Assembly (NCBI GenBank): GCA_022414725.1
Contig: CM039463.1
Coordinates: 90,398,227-90,462,226, forward strand
Origin: Microglena sp. YARC
Taxonomy: Eukaryota; Chlorophyta; Chlorophyceae; Chlamydomonadales; Chlamydomonadaceae
Reading direction: 5' to 3'
Length of the DNA stretch: 64,000 nucleotides
A program made the translations under genes and the position numbers. The notes under the pieces are model-generated. The model ran no database searches. It was not told the DNA's origin and worked only from the letters and a program-made list of their open reading frames with translations. Shown in pieces: positions 21,001 through 33,200 of the stretch (within the stretch, counting starts at the first letter, position 1; each line of letters opens with the position of its first letter).

Positions 21001-21941
21001 GTCAGGATGAGGCGGTCCCGGATGGTCATGTGCATGCTAGCAGTGGTGGTCAAGACTTGCATGTTAGGGTTTGCTTTGAGTGCTCTAATGACGGACAACA
21101 GGTTCCTGTTGTTGGTGGGGTGAACATTGGTGAGCTTCAAGAGGTTTCTATTTCCCCCCCAAACACAAGCTGTTCCCATTTGGGTGATGATGACATTAGA
21201 GGATGCTGGTCTGATGGTGATAGGGCAAGGGTGCGAATGTCATACAAGAGCTGTGGGTTTATTTCCTGTAATGTGAGAAGTGGCACCAGTGTCCAGGATC
21301 CCGTTGGACTTGACAATGTGGGTGTCAATGGCATTGAGGGCGTACAAGTCTGTGATAGCACTGAAAGAGTATTGCCCAGATTGGGGGGCATATGTGGCCC
21401 GGAGGTATCTAATCATTTCTGAGGCTACATCTGTCTCTAAGCCCACTTCACGTTGTATATGTGGGGAAAGACATGTGTTGATGACGTCGATGCACCATGT
21501 GTTTGTGGTGTTGGTGATCTCCATGGTACCAATGCAAATGGGCTGTGTGGTGGCAGTATATAGGGAAGCACGCAGGGGTTGATGGGTAGGAGGGAAGATG
21601 CCAAGAGAGTCTTTCCAGCTATGATCGAATTCTGGTTCCATGTCGAAAGTCTTTTCCCACATCTTGAAAATTTTGAAGGCCATTGAACTGTATCGGCTTA
21701 AGTAGGAGGTCTTCATGACGGGCTTCAATCCCCCCCACAACCAGGTGATTTGTTACAACGATTCCTGATTGAGGGATGAACCGAAGATGTGTTGGAGCTC
21801 ATGGGTCGTTGTCAGGGAGAGGTATTGGAGATGTTGGTAAAGAGTAGAGTCTAGGGGTTTGACGGATTTAGAGAGAATTTGTGGCAGAGGAGAGGTGGGA
21901 AAGGGGCGAAGAGGTCTTGGATCTGTCTGGGTTGAAGACAA
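18030..21941 (-). mobile_element. Ty1/copia retrotransposon, decayed
   Basis: Minus-strand order is gag, protease, integrase, reverse transcriptase, RNase H, which is copia order. A gag-like start is at 21941-21753 and 21740-21300. The protease motif DTGATSHITG follows near 21290, then a GAG-pre-integrase segment (HERMAHLSYYGLSRL, about 20880). Integrase has HIDMSG and DDHSKYSMVTFH (20690-20590) and a DNAQEY motif. A Ser/Pro-rich linker lies at 19940-19620. Reverse transcriptase (19440-18690) has GTKWVFD, ARLIAKGYAQQPG, LDVSTAFLNGSV and the catalytic WVDD, where YVDD is usual. RNase H (18461-18050) has SGYRDSDHA, STEAEYVA and ADMFTKAL. Frameshifts and stops break it repeatedly (for example a TAG at 18183-18185), so it should be inactive. 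LTRs and a primer-binding site were not recognised. Confidence 0.9.
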
Positions 21942-22583
21942 GTGTGCAGTAAAGTTCGGAGATGGGGTGGTGATGGTGAGAAGGCTTGAGGGAAAGGCGA
22001 CAACTGAGGTGTTGTCTTCTAGCTTGCTCCTAGACCTATCCGCCCAGTGATTAGATCAGCACTGACGGTTGATAAGGGGCTGCACGTCTAACCTCCAGTT
22101 AGATTGCACACCGACTCTTGGTTTTTCCTATTGCGAAGGCAGTCAATCGGTGACCAGTCGTTATTCCCGATTACTCCTCCCAGGTCGCGGGAATACAGTC
22201 GCTGTTGCGTGCGGAAGGGGAAACTCTCACCGGAACGACGGATATGAGCAGTGTCGGATCCTCAGGCGAGCTCAGATGAAGGGCGCCATAACCTTTAGTA
22301 ATGTGCACCTACCCTCAGCTTCATTGTACCAAGCATCGCCTATTCCCCCCTGACGACTTCCTTTTTTAGGAAGCTTTCAAGATCTGGACTGAAACCTACA
22401 AGCGCTGGATAGTTTTGGATAAGGTTGAGACCAATTATAGTTATGGATTTGAATTGAATTTGAATTGTTACATGGTTCTTCAGCCAACTCTAGGCTGCTC
22501 ACTGTCAGACAATTCCAAGTCCTACCAAGATAACCCCACGAAAACCAGTGACCACACTCACTGGGCGTTTTAGACAGTTCAAA
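21942..22583. other. flank of the copia element, no gene recognised
   Basis: Could include a 5' LTR, but no copy is found at the other end of the element. No coding sequence is recognised. Confidence 0.4.
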
Positions 22584-22762
22584 AAAGGTAATGATAACGC
22601 CTGGTGGGGAGCGGTCTTCTACCTCAACTGGACAAGCTACCATCGCTGTTGACGACGACCTGCAACGCCAAGAGCGATCAAAGGGGGAGTCGAACCCCCG
22701 ATTCTTCATCTTCAAGCGATCTGGTCTACCACTAGACAATTGTATATCCCCGAAAGGGGCTG
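22584..22762 (-). mobile_element. tRNA-derived SINE (family S1) with target duplication
   Basis: On the minus strand a tRNA-like head carries CTAGTGGTAGACC (A-box region) and GGGGGTTCGACTCCCCC (T-arm/B box, 22684-22700). A body with GTTGTCGTCAACAGCG and an end reading CCACCAGGCGTTATCATTACC follow. The flanks GACAGTTCAAA (22573-22583) and GACAGTTTAAA (22763-22773) look like an 11-bp target duplication. Other copies: 34983-35177, 50905-51110 and the fragment at 12365-12490. It is not a tRNA gene, since the acceptor stem is absent. Confidence 0.85.
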
Positions 22763-22799
22763 GACAGTTTAAATACTTGTACAGGTCAGCTTCTAGTTA

Positions 22800-23170
22800 T
22801 GTCTAGTTGATAGGCCACCGCCTCTGATTTGCATATAATTTAAATTCAATTCCAGGCCAACCCTTTGGCTATTAAGGTATTGTTAGGCCACTGACTCTAC
22901 CAAATTTTGTGTGTGTTCATTCATGTTAGGAAGTTGCCTGACGATTCTTACCATGTATTAGGTGGGACCTTGCATGGCCACTAAAATAGAGCCCATCAAC
23001 GGTCCAGCCTTTGGCTATTCAGGTATTGGTAGGCAACCGTCTCTGACAATGCTGGCATTTGTAAATACATATTATGGAAAAAACTGAACACTAGATGGTT
23101 TCCATACAGCCCTTAGGCTATTCAGGTAATGGAGGGCCAGTTACTATCATGAAGGTACCTTCCCCTTACT
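22800..23170. repeat. diverged ~100-bp tandem repeats
   Basis: Four weakly similar units share CCTTTGGCTATTCAGGTATT and TAGGCCACCG-type blocks. No gene is seen. Confidence 0.6.
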
Positions 23171-23900
23171 CTGGTGGATTCAAACCCTAATGGCTCAAAC
23201 CTTAAACCTCGGATGTGACCGATACATGAGTTTCTTGGTTGAGTCACAATGTCAGCAATATCGTGCAATTGAATGTTTTCATCTCCTCAAACCCCAGACC
23301 TGGGAATCGAGCTCTGTAGATAATTGAAGTGTAGGGTAATAAGTATAGTGAAGGACATCTAGAGGGGGACCACCAGAGCTTTGAAGACAAATCTCCCTTT
23401 TTTTAGTTGTGAAAGAAATTTCACCCCGGGAGGTGGGTCTCCTGACATAAATAGCGACACTGAGGAGTCAGTTCGAATTGTGTTATCACTCCTACAAAAG
23501 AGTAGGCGCACTTAGGGTCCCTGTCGTTATTTTTTTGAAAGGGTCAGGAATCCTTCAGACGGAAGGAATGATATTGTTACATACACAGCAAAAATCAATG
23601 CCGAGACTGTATAGCGCAGGAGCTGCTAGACAGTTGGTAAGCCCCCTAGGGAGGCTAAGACCTATGCGATACTTAAGCGATTTCTCATAATTAGGGGGTA
23701 CCCAATTGGGCCATGTATGGGGACTCGCCGAAGGTCAAATAAATTAAGATAATGCTGTATTATCCGGAGGGGCTATTAACAAGCATGACACAATCTGGTT
23801 CACAACAAATTGGAGAGATACAACGGAGGACCTGAGATCAAGTACATACTCCTATACAATCTACGGTACTGTAGATACCAGCACAACGGCCAGTGTGGTA
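23171..23900. other. intergenic, nothing recognised
   Basis: No coding similarity and no clear repeat. Confidence 0.5.
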
Positions 23901-24480
23901 TGATAACTGCAGGTATGGTATGACAGCTGCAAGGATAAACAACAGCATGGCAAATACAAGTATGGCAACTACAAGTATAACAGCTACAAGTATAAGTAAA
24001 TACAATTATGACAACTGCAAGCATGAAAGCTACAAGTATGACAACCACAATGATGACAGCTACAATTATGACAACTATCAGCACAACTGCAAGTATGACC
24101 AACTGCAAGCATGATCAAATACAAGTCTGACAACTGCAAGTATGACCAACTGCAAGCATGATCAAATAAAAGTCTGACAACTGCAAGTATGACCAACTGC
24201 AAGCATGATCAAATACAAGTCTGACAACTGCAAGTATGACCAACTGCAAGCATGATCAAATAAAAGTCTGACAACTGCAAGTATGACCAACTGCAAGCAT
24301 GATCAAATACAAGTCTGACAACTGCAAGTATGACCAACTGCAAGCATGATCAAATACAAGTCTGACAACTGCAAGTATGACACATACCAGCACAATTGAA
24401 AGTTCGACCAAGTGCAAGTAAGAAAGCTAAAAAAATGACAACCACAATTATGAAAACTACCAGCACAACTGAAAGTATTA
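23900..24480. repeat. 47-bp minisatellite (CAAGTATGACCAACTGCAAG)
   Basis: Irregular GACAACTACAAGTATG repeats to about 24080, then about seven 47-bp units to 24385. No gene is seen. Confidence 0.88.
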
Positions 24481-24540
24481 CAGCAAAAGCTATAGCCATT
24501 GTAGGCTGTCTGGATGTCCCCCGGCAGCAGCATATAGCAA

Positions 24541-25205
24541 CAGCCTATCATCGCCTGGTGTGCACACAGCCACCAGAACACAGCAACAGCCTATCATCGC
24601 CAGGTGTGCACACAGCCACCAGAACACAGCAACAGCCTATCATCGCCAGGTGTGCACACAGCCAGCAGCGCACAGCAACAGCCTATCATCGCCAGGTGTG
24701 CACACAGCCACCAGAACACAGCAACAGCCTATCATCGCCAGGTGTGCACACAGCCAGCAGCGCACAGCAACAGCCTATCATCGCCAGGTGTGCACACAGC
24801 CACCAGAACACAGCAACAGCCTATCATCGCCAGGTGTGCACACAGCCAGCAGCGCACAGCAACAGCCTATCATCGCCTGTTGTGCACACAGCCAGCAGCG
24901 CACAGCAACAGCCTATCATCGCCAGGTGTGCACACAGCCACCAGAACACAGCAACAGCCTATCATCGCCAGGTGTGCACACAGCCTGCAGCGCACAGCAA
25001 CAGCCTATCATCGCCAGGTGTGCACACAGCCAGTAGAACACAGCAACAGCCTATCATCGCCAGGTGTGCACACAGCCACCAGAACACAGCAACAGCCTAT
25101 CATCGCCAGGTGTGCACACAGCCAGCAGCGCACAGCAACAGCCTATCATCGCCAGGTGTGCACACAGCCAGTAGAACACAGCAACAGCCTATCATCGCCA
25201 GATAT
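24541..25205. repeat. 46-bp minisatellite growing from the WDR76-like gene's stop codon
   Basis: About fifteen 46-bp units (CAACAGCCTATCATCGCCAG core). The copy at 25185-25205 is the end of the WDR76-like gene itself: on the minus strand TATCTGGCGATGATAGGC encodes the last residues IWR and the TGA stop. Plus-strand frames of up to 293 codons are array translations. Confidence 0.9.
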
Positions 25206-27255
25206 GCACACGGCCACTACTGGTTGCTGCAGCCACCACATTACGTGTTGGGTGGCAACACATGCGGGAGGGAATAGCTGTCATTAGGTCACGAGATTCC
25301 AGCTTGGTAACTGTGCCCCCCTTGTTGTGTGCCCTTGCTCCCAAGGCTACATCCATGTCGGCGTCCTCATTGGGAATACTGAGCACGTCGACAGCACGGT
25401 TCATACAGCCGACCAGGGCGCAGTCGGAGGCAGGCCCCCAAATAGCGCGGAAGGGGATGACCCACCTGAGTGGAAGGCGGTAGGGTGGTCAGGAGGGAGG
25501 TGGGGTGGGGTGGGGAGGAGGTGGGTGGTAACTGGTAAGGAGGGGGATGGAGAGAAGGGGGATGGGCTGGGGTGGTAAGGAGAGGTGTGGTGAGGAGGGG
25601 GGTGGGGGTGGGGAGGAGGGGGGTGAAAAGGAGGGGGGTAGGGTGGGAAGGAAGGCGATGGGGTGGGGTGGGAAGGTGGTGGGTGGGGGTGGAAAGAGGG
25701 GAGTGGGGTGATTAGGAGGGGGGTGGGAAGTAGAGGGGTGGGGCAGTAAGAAGGGGGGTGGGTTGGTAAGGAGGGGGGTGAGGGGGTGGGGGTGGGGAGG
25801 TAAGGAGGGGAGTGGGGTGCGAAGGAGGCATGGGTGGATGGAACGAGGCAGGTAGGGAAGTAGGGATGGATGGATTGATCGATATATGAGCCAATGGATA
25901 AATGAATGCAATTGTTCAAGTACAAACATCTAGTCTGATTTGTTCATCAATGAACCAAACACTTCAAGAATCAGTTGATAGCCAAAAACAACAAGCAACC
26001 AGCCAAACCGTGCATACCTCATCCACTATTTTCTTTTTGGGCTATGAGTGGCAGCTTCTAGGCAGCTCCTTTTACCCACCCTTGGGGCGGATCTAAAGCT
26101 AGCTAGTGCGTCTGAAAGCTGACAGGACAGGCAGGCCAATGCAGCTGTAATCTTTGGGCTCGACTCAGTCGCTGGCTAATGGAGCTGGGTGGAAGCTGCT
26201 ACGGGTAGCCCCCAAAAGAAAGAGTGACATCATCCAAACAAACACACGACCATTGCCTGGTCAATAGTGGGAATACAATGTTGCCATAATATAAATACAT
26301 TATACGTTATGAGGGGGGGGGCAAGAAAAAATATTTCGTACCTCATGTTCAATATGGATAGAGAACCGCAAGCATTAGTCGATACAAAAAAATCATGTCG
26401 ATACACCCACGGGCGGCCGAGATAGAGGGGGGGGGGGAGGGGGTCCGACCGTTTTTCCAACTTTATTTGTACTTCATGTAACTTTCTTGCCAGTGCGAAT
26501 TTTTGAGCGTTTAGTGCACCATCGAGAAGGGATTGACGAGACGAGTTCAAATCTGCAAACGTTATTCTGTTACTCCCAGTGTGCAATTGGTGGGTGCCCT
26601 GGAAGGCACATCCCGGCTGAACGCCAGGCTGGACGCCAGGCTGGACGTCACCTACAGCTTAGTGCCTAGCGTCGCAAGAACGGCAGTTAGGCTGAAAAAC
26701 GCGCGTTCTTATGCGCGTTCTGAATTCTAGTCCCTGACGAGGTTCCTAAAGCAGTCGAGCCTGGGGTCTAGCCCCCCCACCCACCCCCACCACACACACA
26801 ACCCTCCTCCCCACATACCATCACCCTCACACACCCCCACCACACCTGAGCAGACCCTCAGGCTCCAGAATACAATTTGAGTCAATTAAGCGATGATAAT
26901 GATGATGATAATGATAAATAGACAGATAAATAACGCCTTCAGTCCTTTTCATGCCTGGGTGATCTTCTCCAAGGGCGCGGACTACTGAGCTACCCAAGAA
27001 CATTGTAAAAATACTCAAAACTGAATAACTTTGTCTAAACTTGATATTTTTTATTTTTGGTTGAATGGTTGGAAAGGCCTTGACGAGATGATACTCATGG
27101 ACCCCCCTTTCACTATGTTATACTGCCTGGGTGTCCAGATATGAAGCCTTGGGGGGGGGGGGGGGGGGGGGGGGGTAGGTGGGTGGTCAGGGGTTCAAAA
27201 AAACAATTTCCCATGCGGTCTGCACACTTTATTCCTGCCCCCCCTCGATACATTA

Positions 27256-27286
<31 letters not shown>

Positions 27287-30200
27287 CATCATCATTATTA
27301 TTATTATAAGATAGATTATATGTTATTATCATGACCAGTTTAAAATACATTATACGTTATCATTGTCTTAAACAGGCCATTGCAGTACAGCAAAGGAGCA
27401 AAGAAGTAAAAAAAAAAACTCAACTAGACAGAACAAATCGAAACAAGCGAAACAAGACAGCATGAAACAAAATAAAACAAAACAAAAGAAGCAAAACAAG
27501 ACAAAACAAAACGAAACAAGACAGAACGAAACAAAAGAAGCGAAACAAAACAAAAGAAGCATAAAGAAACAAAATAAGAAAAAACGAAACAGAAGCAAAA
27601 CAGAACAAAGCAAAGGAGCAAAGGAAGAAAAAGAATTGAGAGTCACCTTCCAGTTTGATTGTTGTGCTTAATTTTGAGAGATGGAGTCAGCTGGACGGGG
27701 GCCTTCCCACTGCCTGCTGCACTGCCAAACTCATGCGGTACATTTGTCACGGACACGCTGTCATCGTAGGAGGTGGTGAGAAGGCGCTTGGATCCATCGG
27801 GGGCGAAGAATGCACCTTGGCAAGACTTTGTGTGCGCAAGTATACCTGTTGGGGGAGGGGGGATGTCCGTTGTGTGAAATTTACATTGGAGACATGTTCC
27901 GGCAAATAGGCGTCATCAGACCAAGACTTCGTGTGCACAAGTATACCTGTTGGGGGAGGGGGGCATGCCCCTCTTGCCAAGCCAATTCACGATTGCGATA
28001 CAGGGACATTAAACAAAGGAAGGAAATATAATCAAATTTACATTGGTGACATGTTTTGCAAAAAAAGGCATCATCACTTTGTCATCACTTCGCCAAAAAG
28101 GCATCATCACTTTGTGCGGGCGTAAACCAGGAAATGTGTGGACAATTATTTAATTCCTTGCATCCTTGCTTAAGTTTTGCATTGCATTGCTTGTGTGTGT
28201 TTGAGTGTGTGTTTTACAGTTAACCCAGTTAAGACGTAGCCAAAAAGGCTAAATAGATGAGGTTGCATTGCTTGTGTGTGTGCGTGTGTGTCTGTAGTGT
28301 GTATATGCGTGTGGGTGTTACAGTCAACCCAGTTAAGGCGTAGCCAAAAAGGCTAAATAGACCCTAAATATATAGTGTTGCATGGTTACTGTGTATGTGC
28401 GTGTGTGTCTGTAGTGTGTATGTGTGGGTAGCGTGTGTTTTACAGTCAGCCCAGTTAAGACGTAGCCAAATAGGCTAAATAGATAGTGTTGCATTGCTTG
28501 TGTGTGCGTGCGTGTTTGTCTGTTGTGTGTATGTGTGTGTGTATTCCAGTCAACCCAGCCTAAATAGACTCTAAATAGACCCTAAATAGACCCTAAATAG
28601 ACTCTAAATAGACCCTAAATAGACTCTAAATAGACCCTAAATAGACCCTAAATAGACCCTAAATAGAAAGTGTTGCATTGCTTCATGATAACCGTACAAT
28701 ATATATTAATTATCACTGTAGCACTAACTAAGGGCCACAGTCGGTAAAACGATTGTTTGGAGTTCAGTTCATTAGTTTTCCCCTGGTTTAGCCCCTCCTG
28801 ATATCACGGGCGGGCAAGTCCCCTTATCCTAGCTGGTTACCCCTGGACGGTAACAAGATACATTTGAATGGGCAGAACAATGCAAGGCAAGCAGTAAAAC
28901 GTGAGCTTCAACAAAAATGAGATTATGTGTATAACAGCAAACATACATACATACATACAAACATACATACCGATAGGCTTTGTCTGTTTGTCGCCCTGAG
29001 CTGTCGCCCTAGCCTTGTTGAGAGATCTGACATCCCACAGGCGAACAGTGGCATCGGAACAGCTTGTCACCAGAATGGACTCCGAAACCGGTTCCAGGTG
29101 GACTGTGTTGATGCGCGGACGACCCTGTTCCTAGAACAACAGGGTACCATGGCTCTCAGTATTGGCAGTGTCAGTATTGACTAGGTTCAACATTCAGTAT
29201 TGGCAGTCAGTGTCAGTATTACCAGCCAGTGTCAGTATGAGTGTCAGTGTCGGTATTAGTGTCAGTGTCAGTATTGACAGTGTCAGTATTGACTAGGTTC
29301 AACAGTCAGTATTGGCAGTCAGTGTCAGTATTGACAGCCAGTGTCAGTATGAGTGTCAGTGTCGGTATTAGTGTCAGTGTCAGTATTGACTAGGTTCAAC
29401 AGTCAGTACTGACAGTGTCATTATTTACATCCCTTGTTCAGCAGCTAGCTAGCTAGCTCCAACATATCAATAACTATCTGCAGCTAATATATGTATGTAT
29501 GTATGTTACAGTCCAGGGGTAGGCCAAATAGGCTAAAGGGGCTTGCCAAACCGTATAAGAAGGGCTTAAAAAGAAAAGGCATTGATGAACTGAGCCCCAA
29601 ACAATCGTTTAACCGACGGGGGCCCTGAGTTCGTGCTAAGTATATTATAATTAGTTCGGGGGCCCAGGTATAGAAGGGTGTGTATTTATGGTGCTGCAGG
29701 TGGAGAGGGATGGGAGGGGGGGGGGGGCAGGAGAGGGGACAGAGGGAAAGGGGGCAGAGATGGAGGTAGGCTCAAGGGGAAGTCATGGAGGATAGGAGAG
29801 AAAGAACAGGGAAGGGAGGGAGAAGGAGGAAGGGTGAAAAGGAAGTAGAGGAGGATGTGAGACAAAAAGAGGGAGGGGGTAGGAAGGAGGTCACAGGGAG
29901 GGGTTGGTTCATTCATCAATCAAAACATCAATCCAACCTTTGAAATGCAATATTTACCTGCACTGAGAATCAAGCCACCAGGGTGGTTATGCACTGTTTG
30001 GTTCATTCATCAATCAAAACATCAATCCAACCTTTGAAATGCAATATTTACCTGCACTGAGAATCAAGCCATCAGGGTGTTTATGCACTGTTTGGTTCAT
30101 TCATCAATCAAAACATACATTTATGTGTATCTTTAATTTAATTTAAGTTTTGAATTAATTTAATTCATGAATCAAAACATCAATCACATATATAAAAAAC

Positions 30201-33200
30201 ACAGACTGTACCTGCATTGAGAATCCAGTCACCAGAGGTTTGTGCATCCGCAGATCCATGATTTCCATATTCCCCAGATTGTCTCCCACATAGGCGATGC
30301 TGCAAAACAAAACAATTACCAGTACATTGTTTTTGATTTTCTTGAAAGTTATCGAGGGGGTTATCACCTACATAGATGATCACGTACATAGGCGATGCTG
30401 CGAAACAAAACAATTAACGGTCTGTTGTTTTTTATTTGCTTGAAAGTTTTCTAGGGGGATGGGGGTGGGAGGGGGCAGATTCTAACCAAAATGACCCCAC
30501 CATCCAATTGTGTAGAGCTTGTAGAGAGCATCAAGAATCTGGTCTTATTTCTCAATTTGGCGCGGTAGAAAAAATGTAATGGGCGTCCAAAGTTGGTTGG
30601 TTGGGTGGGTTATGATATACATAGCCTCTGCTGCGAAACAAGAACAATCAAGCTGTTTTTGGTCTACTTAAGAGTTATCGAGGGGAGGGGGGGGGGGGAA
30701 TTCTAGCCAAAATGTCCGCATCGTCCAACTTGGTAGAGATCATAGAGAGAATGAAGAATCCGGAATTCTCTCTTAATTTGGCCAAGTAGGAAACAGTTAT
30801 GGGCCTCCAAAGTTTGGGTGGGGGCAAAAAAACTGCAATTTTCAAAAAATTAGGTACTTTTCAGGCACTTTTTTCTAGCCCTCAGAATGGCATGGGATTG
30901 GATCTGGGTTGTTAGCTGAGATGATGGCTGTAAAGTGAGTTCGGGAGCAGGGTGATGGGTGGTGGTCTGCCAAGTTGTGTCTGAAAACGTTTTGGGTAGG
31001 GGTCTTTCACTTTGATTTTGCCCCCCCCCCCCCCCCCCCCCCCCCATCAAAGATATTATAGAATGGGGCGGGGGAGGAGGGGGGGCTCATACCTGCCATC
31101 TTTTAGCCTATTTGGTCTACCCCGGGACTGTAACATACCTACATATGTATACACACAAACCTACATACATCTCTATTTATAAACATACCTACATCCATGT
31201 CTCTCTATATAAACATACATACATACATCTATGTACCGGTACATAAACATATATACATCTATATTTATAAACACACCTACATGCATATATATTTAAACAT
31301 ACATACATACATGCATCTCTCTTTATATAAACATACATACCTGCCATCCTTGGTGAGGTCCATGGCTGAAATCTCCATTCCAGTTGGGATGCCGCGGACC
31401 TACATCGAAATACACATGGAATAATTTAATTCTGCTACACACAACTAGCCACCTCGTTCGTGGATGGGTAAACAGTACTTGTAAAGCATTTTTTTCTACT
31501 GGCCTGTCCTAAATACAACTATAACAAGGGGCCAAGTTTTTCCATTCTAGCAAACTTTATCTGTCTAAACACTCTAAAGGTGGGTCAGTGGGTTGGTGGG
31601 TAGGTAGGTGGGTGGTTAGACGGGTGGGTAAACAGTGATTAGAGCTGGGTAGGTAGGTGGGTGATTAGACGGGTGGGTAAACAGTGATTAGAGCTGGGTA
31701 GGTAGGTGGGTGATTAGACGGGTGGGTAAACAGTGATTAGAGCTGGGTAGGTAGGTGGGTGATTAGACGGGTGGGTAAACAGTGATTAGAGCTGGGTAGG
31801 TAGGTGGGTGATTAGACAGGTGGGTAAACAGTGATTAGAGCTGGGTAGGTAGGTGGGTGATTAGACGGGTGGGTAAACAGTGATTAGAGCTGGGTAGGTA
31901 GGTGGGTGATTAGACGGGTGGGTAAACAGTGATTAGAGCTGGGTAGGTAGGTGGGTGATTAGACGGGTGGGTAAACAGTGATTAGAGCTGGGTAGGTAGG
32001 TGGGTGATTAGACGGGTGGGTAAACTGTGATTAGAGCTGGGTAGGTAGGTGGGTGATTAGACGGGTGGGTAAACAGTGATTAGAGCTGGGTAGGTAGGTG
32101 GGTGATTAGACGGGTGGGTAAACAGTGATTAGAGCTGGGTAGGTAGGTGGGTGATTAGACGGGTGGGTAAACAGTGATTAGAGCTGGGTAGGTAGGTGGG
32201 TGATTAGACGGGTGGGTAAACAGTGATTAGAGCTGGGTAGGTAGGTGGGTGATTAGACGGGTGGGTAAACAGTGATTAGAGCTGGGTAGGTAGGTGGGTG
32301 ATTAGACGGGTGGGTAAACAGTGATTAGAGCTGGGTAGGTAGGTGGGTGATTAGACAGGTGGGTAAACAGTGATTAGAGCTGGGTAGGTAGGTGGGTGAT
32401 TAGACGGGTGGGTAAACAGTGATTAGAGCTGGGTAGGTAGGTGGGTGATTAGACGGGTGGGTAAACAGTGATTAGAGCTGGGTAGGTAGGTGGGTGATTA
32501 GACGGGTGGGTGGGTGGGTGATTATATGGGTGGGTCTACAGTGATTAGAGCTGGGTTGGTGGGTGGGGAGGTAGGTGGGTGGTTAGACGGGTGGGTAAAC
32601 AGTGATTAGAGCTAAGTAGGTAGGTGGGTAAACAGTGATTCTATGGGTGGGTGGGTCAGTAGATGGGTGGGTGGGTGATTAGGTGGGTACACAGTGCTAG
32701 GTGGGTTAGTGGGTGGGTGGGTAAGTAGGTGGTTAGATGGGTGGGTATGTGGGTGGTTGGGTAGGCAGGTAGGGAGGTGGTTAGATGGGCAGATACACAG
32801 TGCTCAAAGGTGGGAGGAACCAAGATTTATCAACCCACCTCTTGGAATTCGCCTTGCCTTGCGTTCAATACTTGCAGCAGCAGCAGCAGCAGCACTAGCA
32901 ACCTGGATGCCCATATCATTCCCTTGCAGACCCACTTCTGTCACCCACCCCCACCCTCTCATCTCCCACCCCCACCCCTGCCATCACCAGATTTGACACT
33001 CAGTTGGTGAGCAACAGCACATCCTGGAACCCGCTTTCATCAACCCACCTCTTGGAATTCGCCCTGCATCCAATAGCCTGATGGAGCTGTAATAAGAACA
33101 ACACACACACACACACAAACGCACACACACACACAAACTCCCCCCCCCACACACTCACACACACAAACTCACACATACACACACACGCAAGCCTGATTCT

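Noticed and set aside
24396..25287. Repetitive secreted-like proteins in three plus-strand frames
   Set aside because: A 46-bp minisatellite read in rotating frames; the genuine gene is on the minus strand at 25192.
28555..28668. CCCTAAATAG repeats as interstitial telomere sequence
   Set aside because: The period is 11-12 bp with ATAG inserted; it does not match CCCTAAA or CCCTAA arrays. The CCTAAACCCTAGA units near 49500 were dismissed for the same reason.
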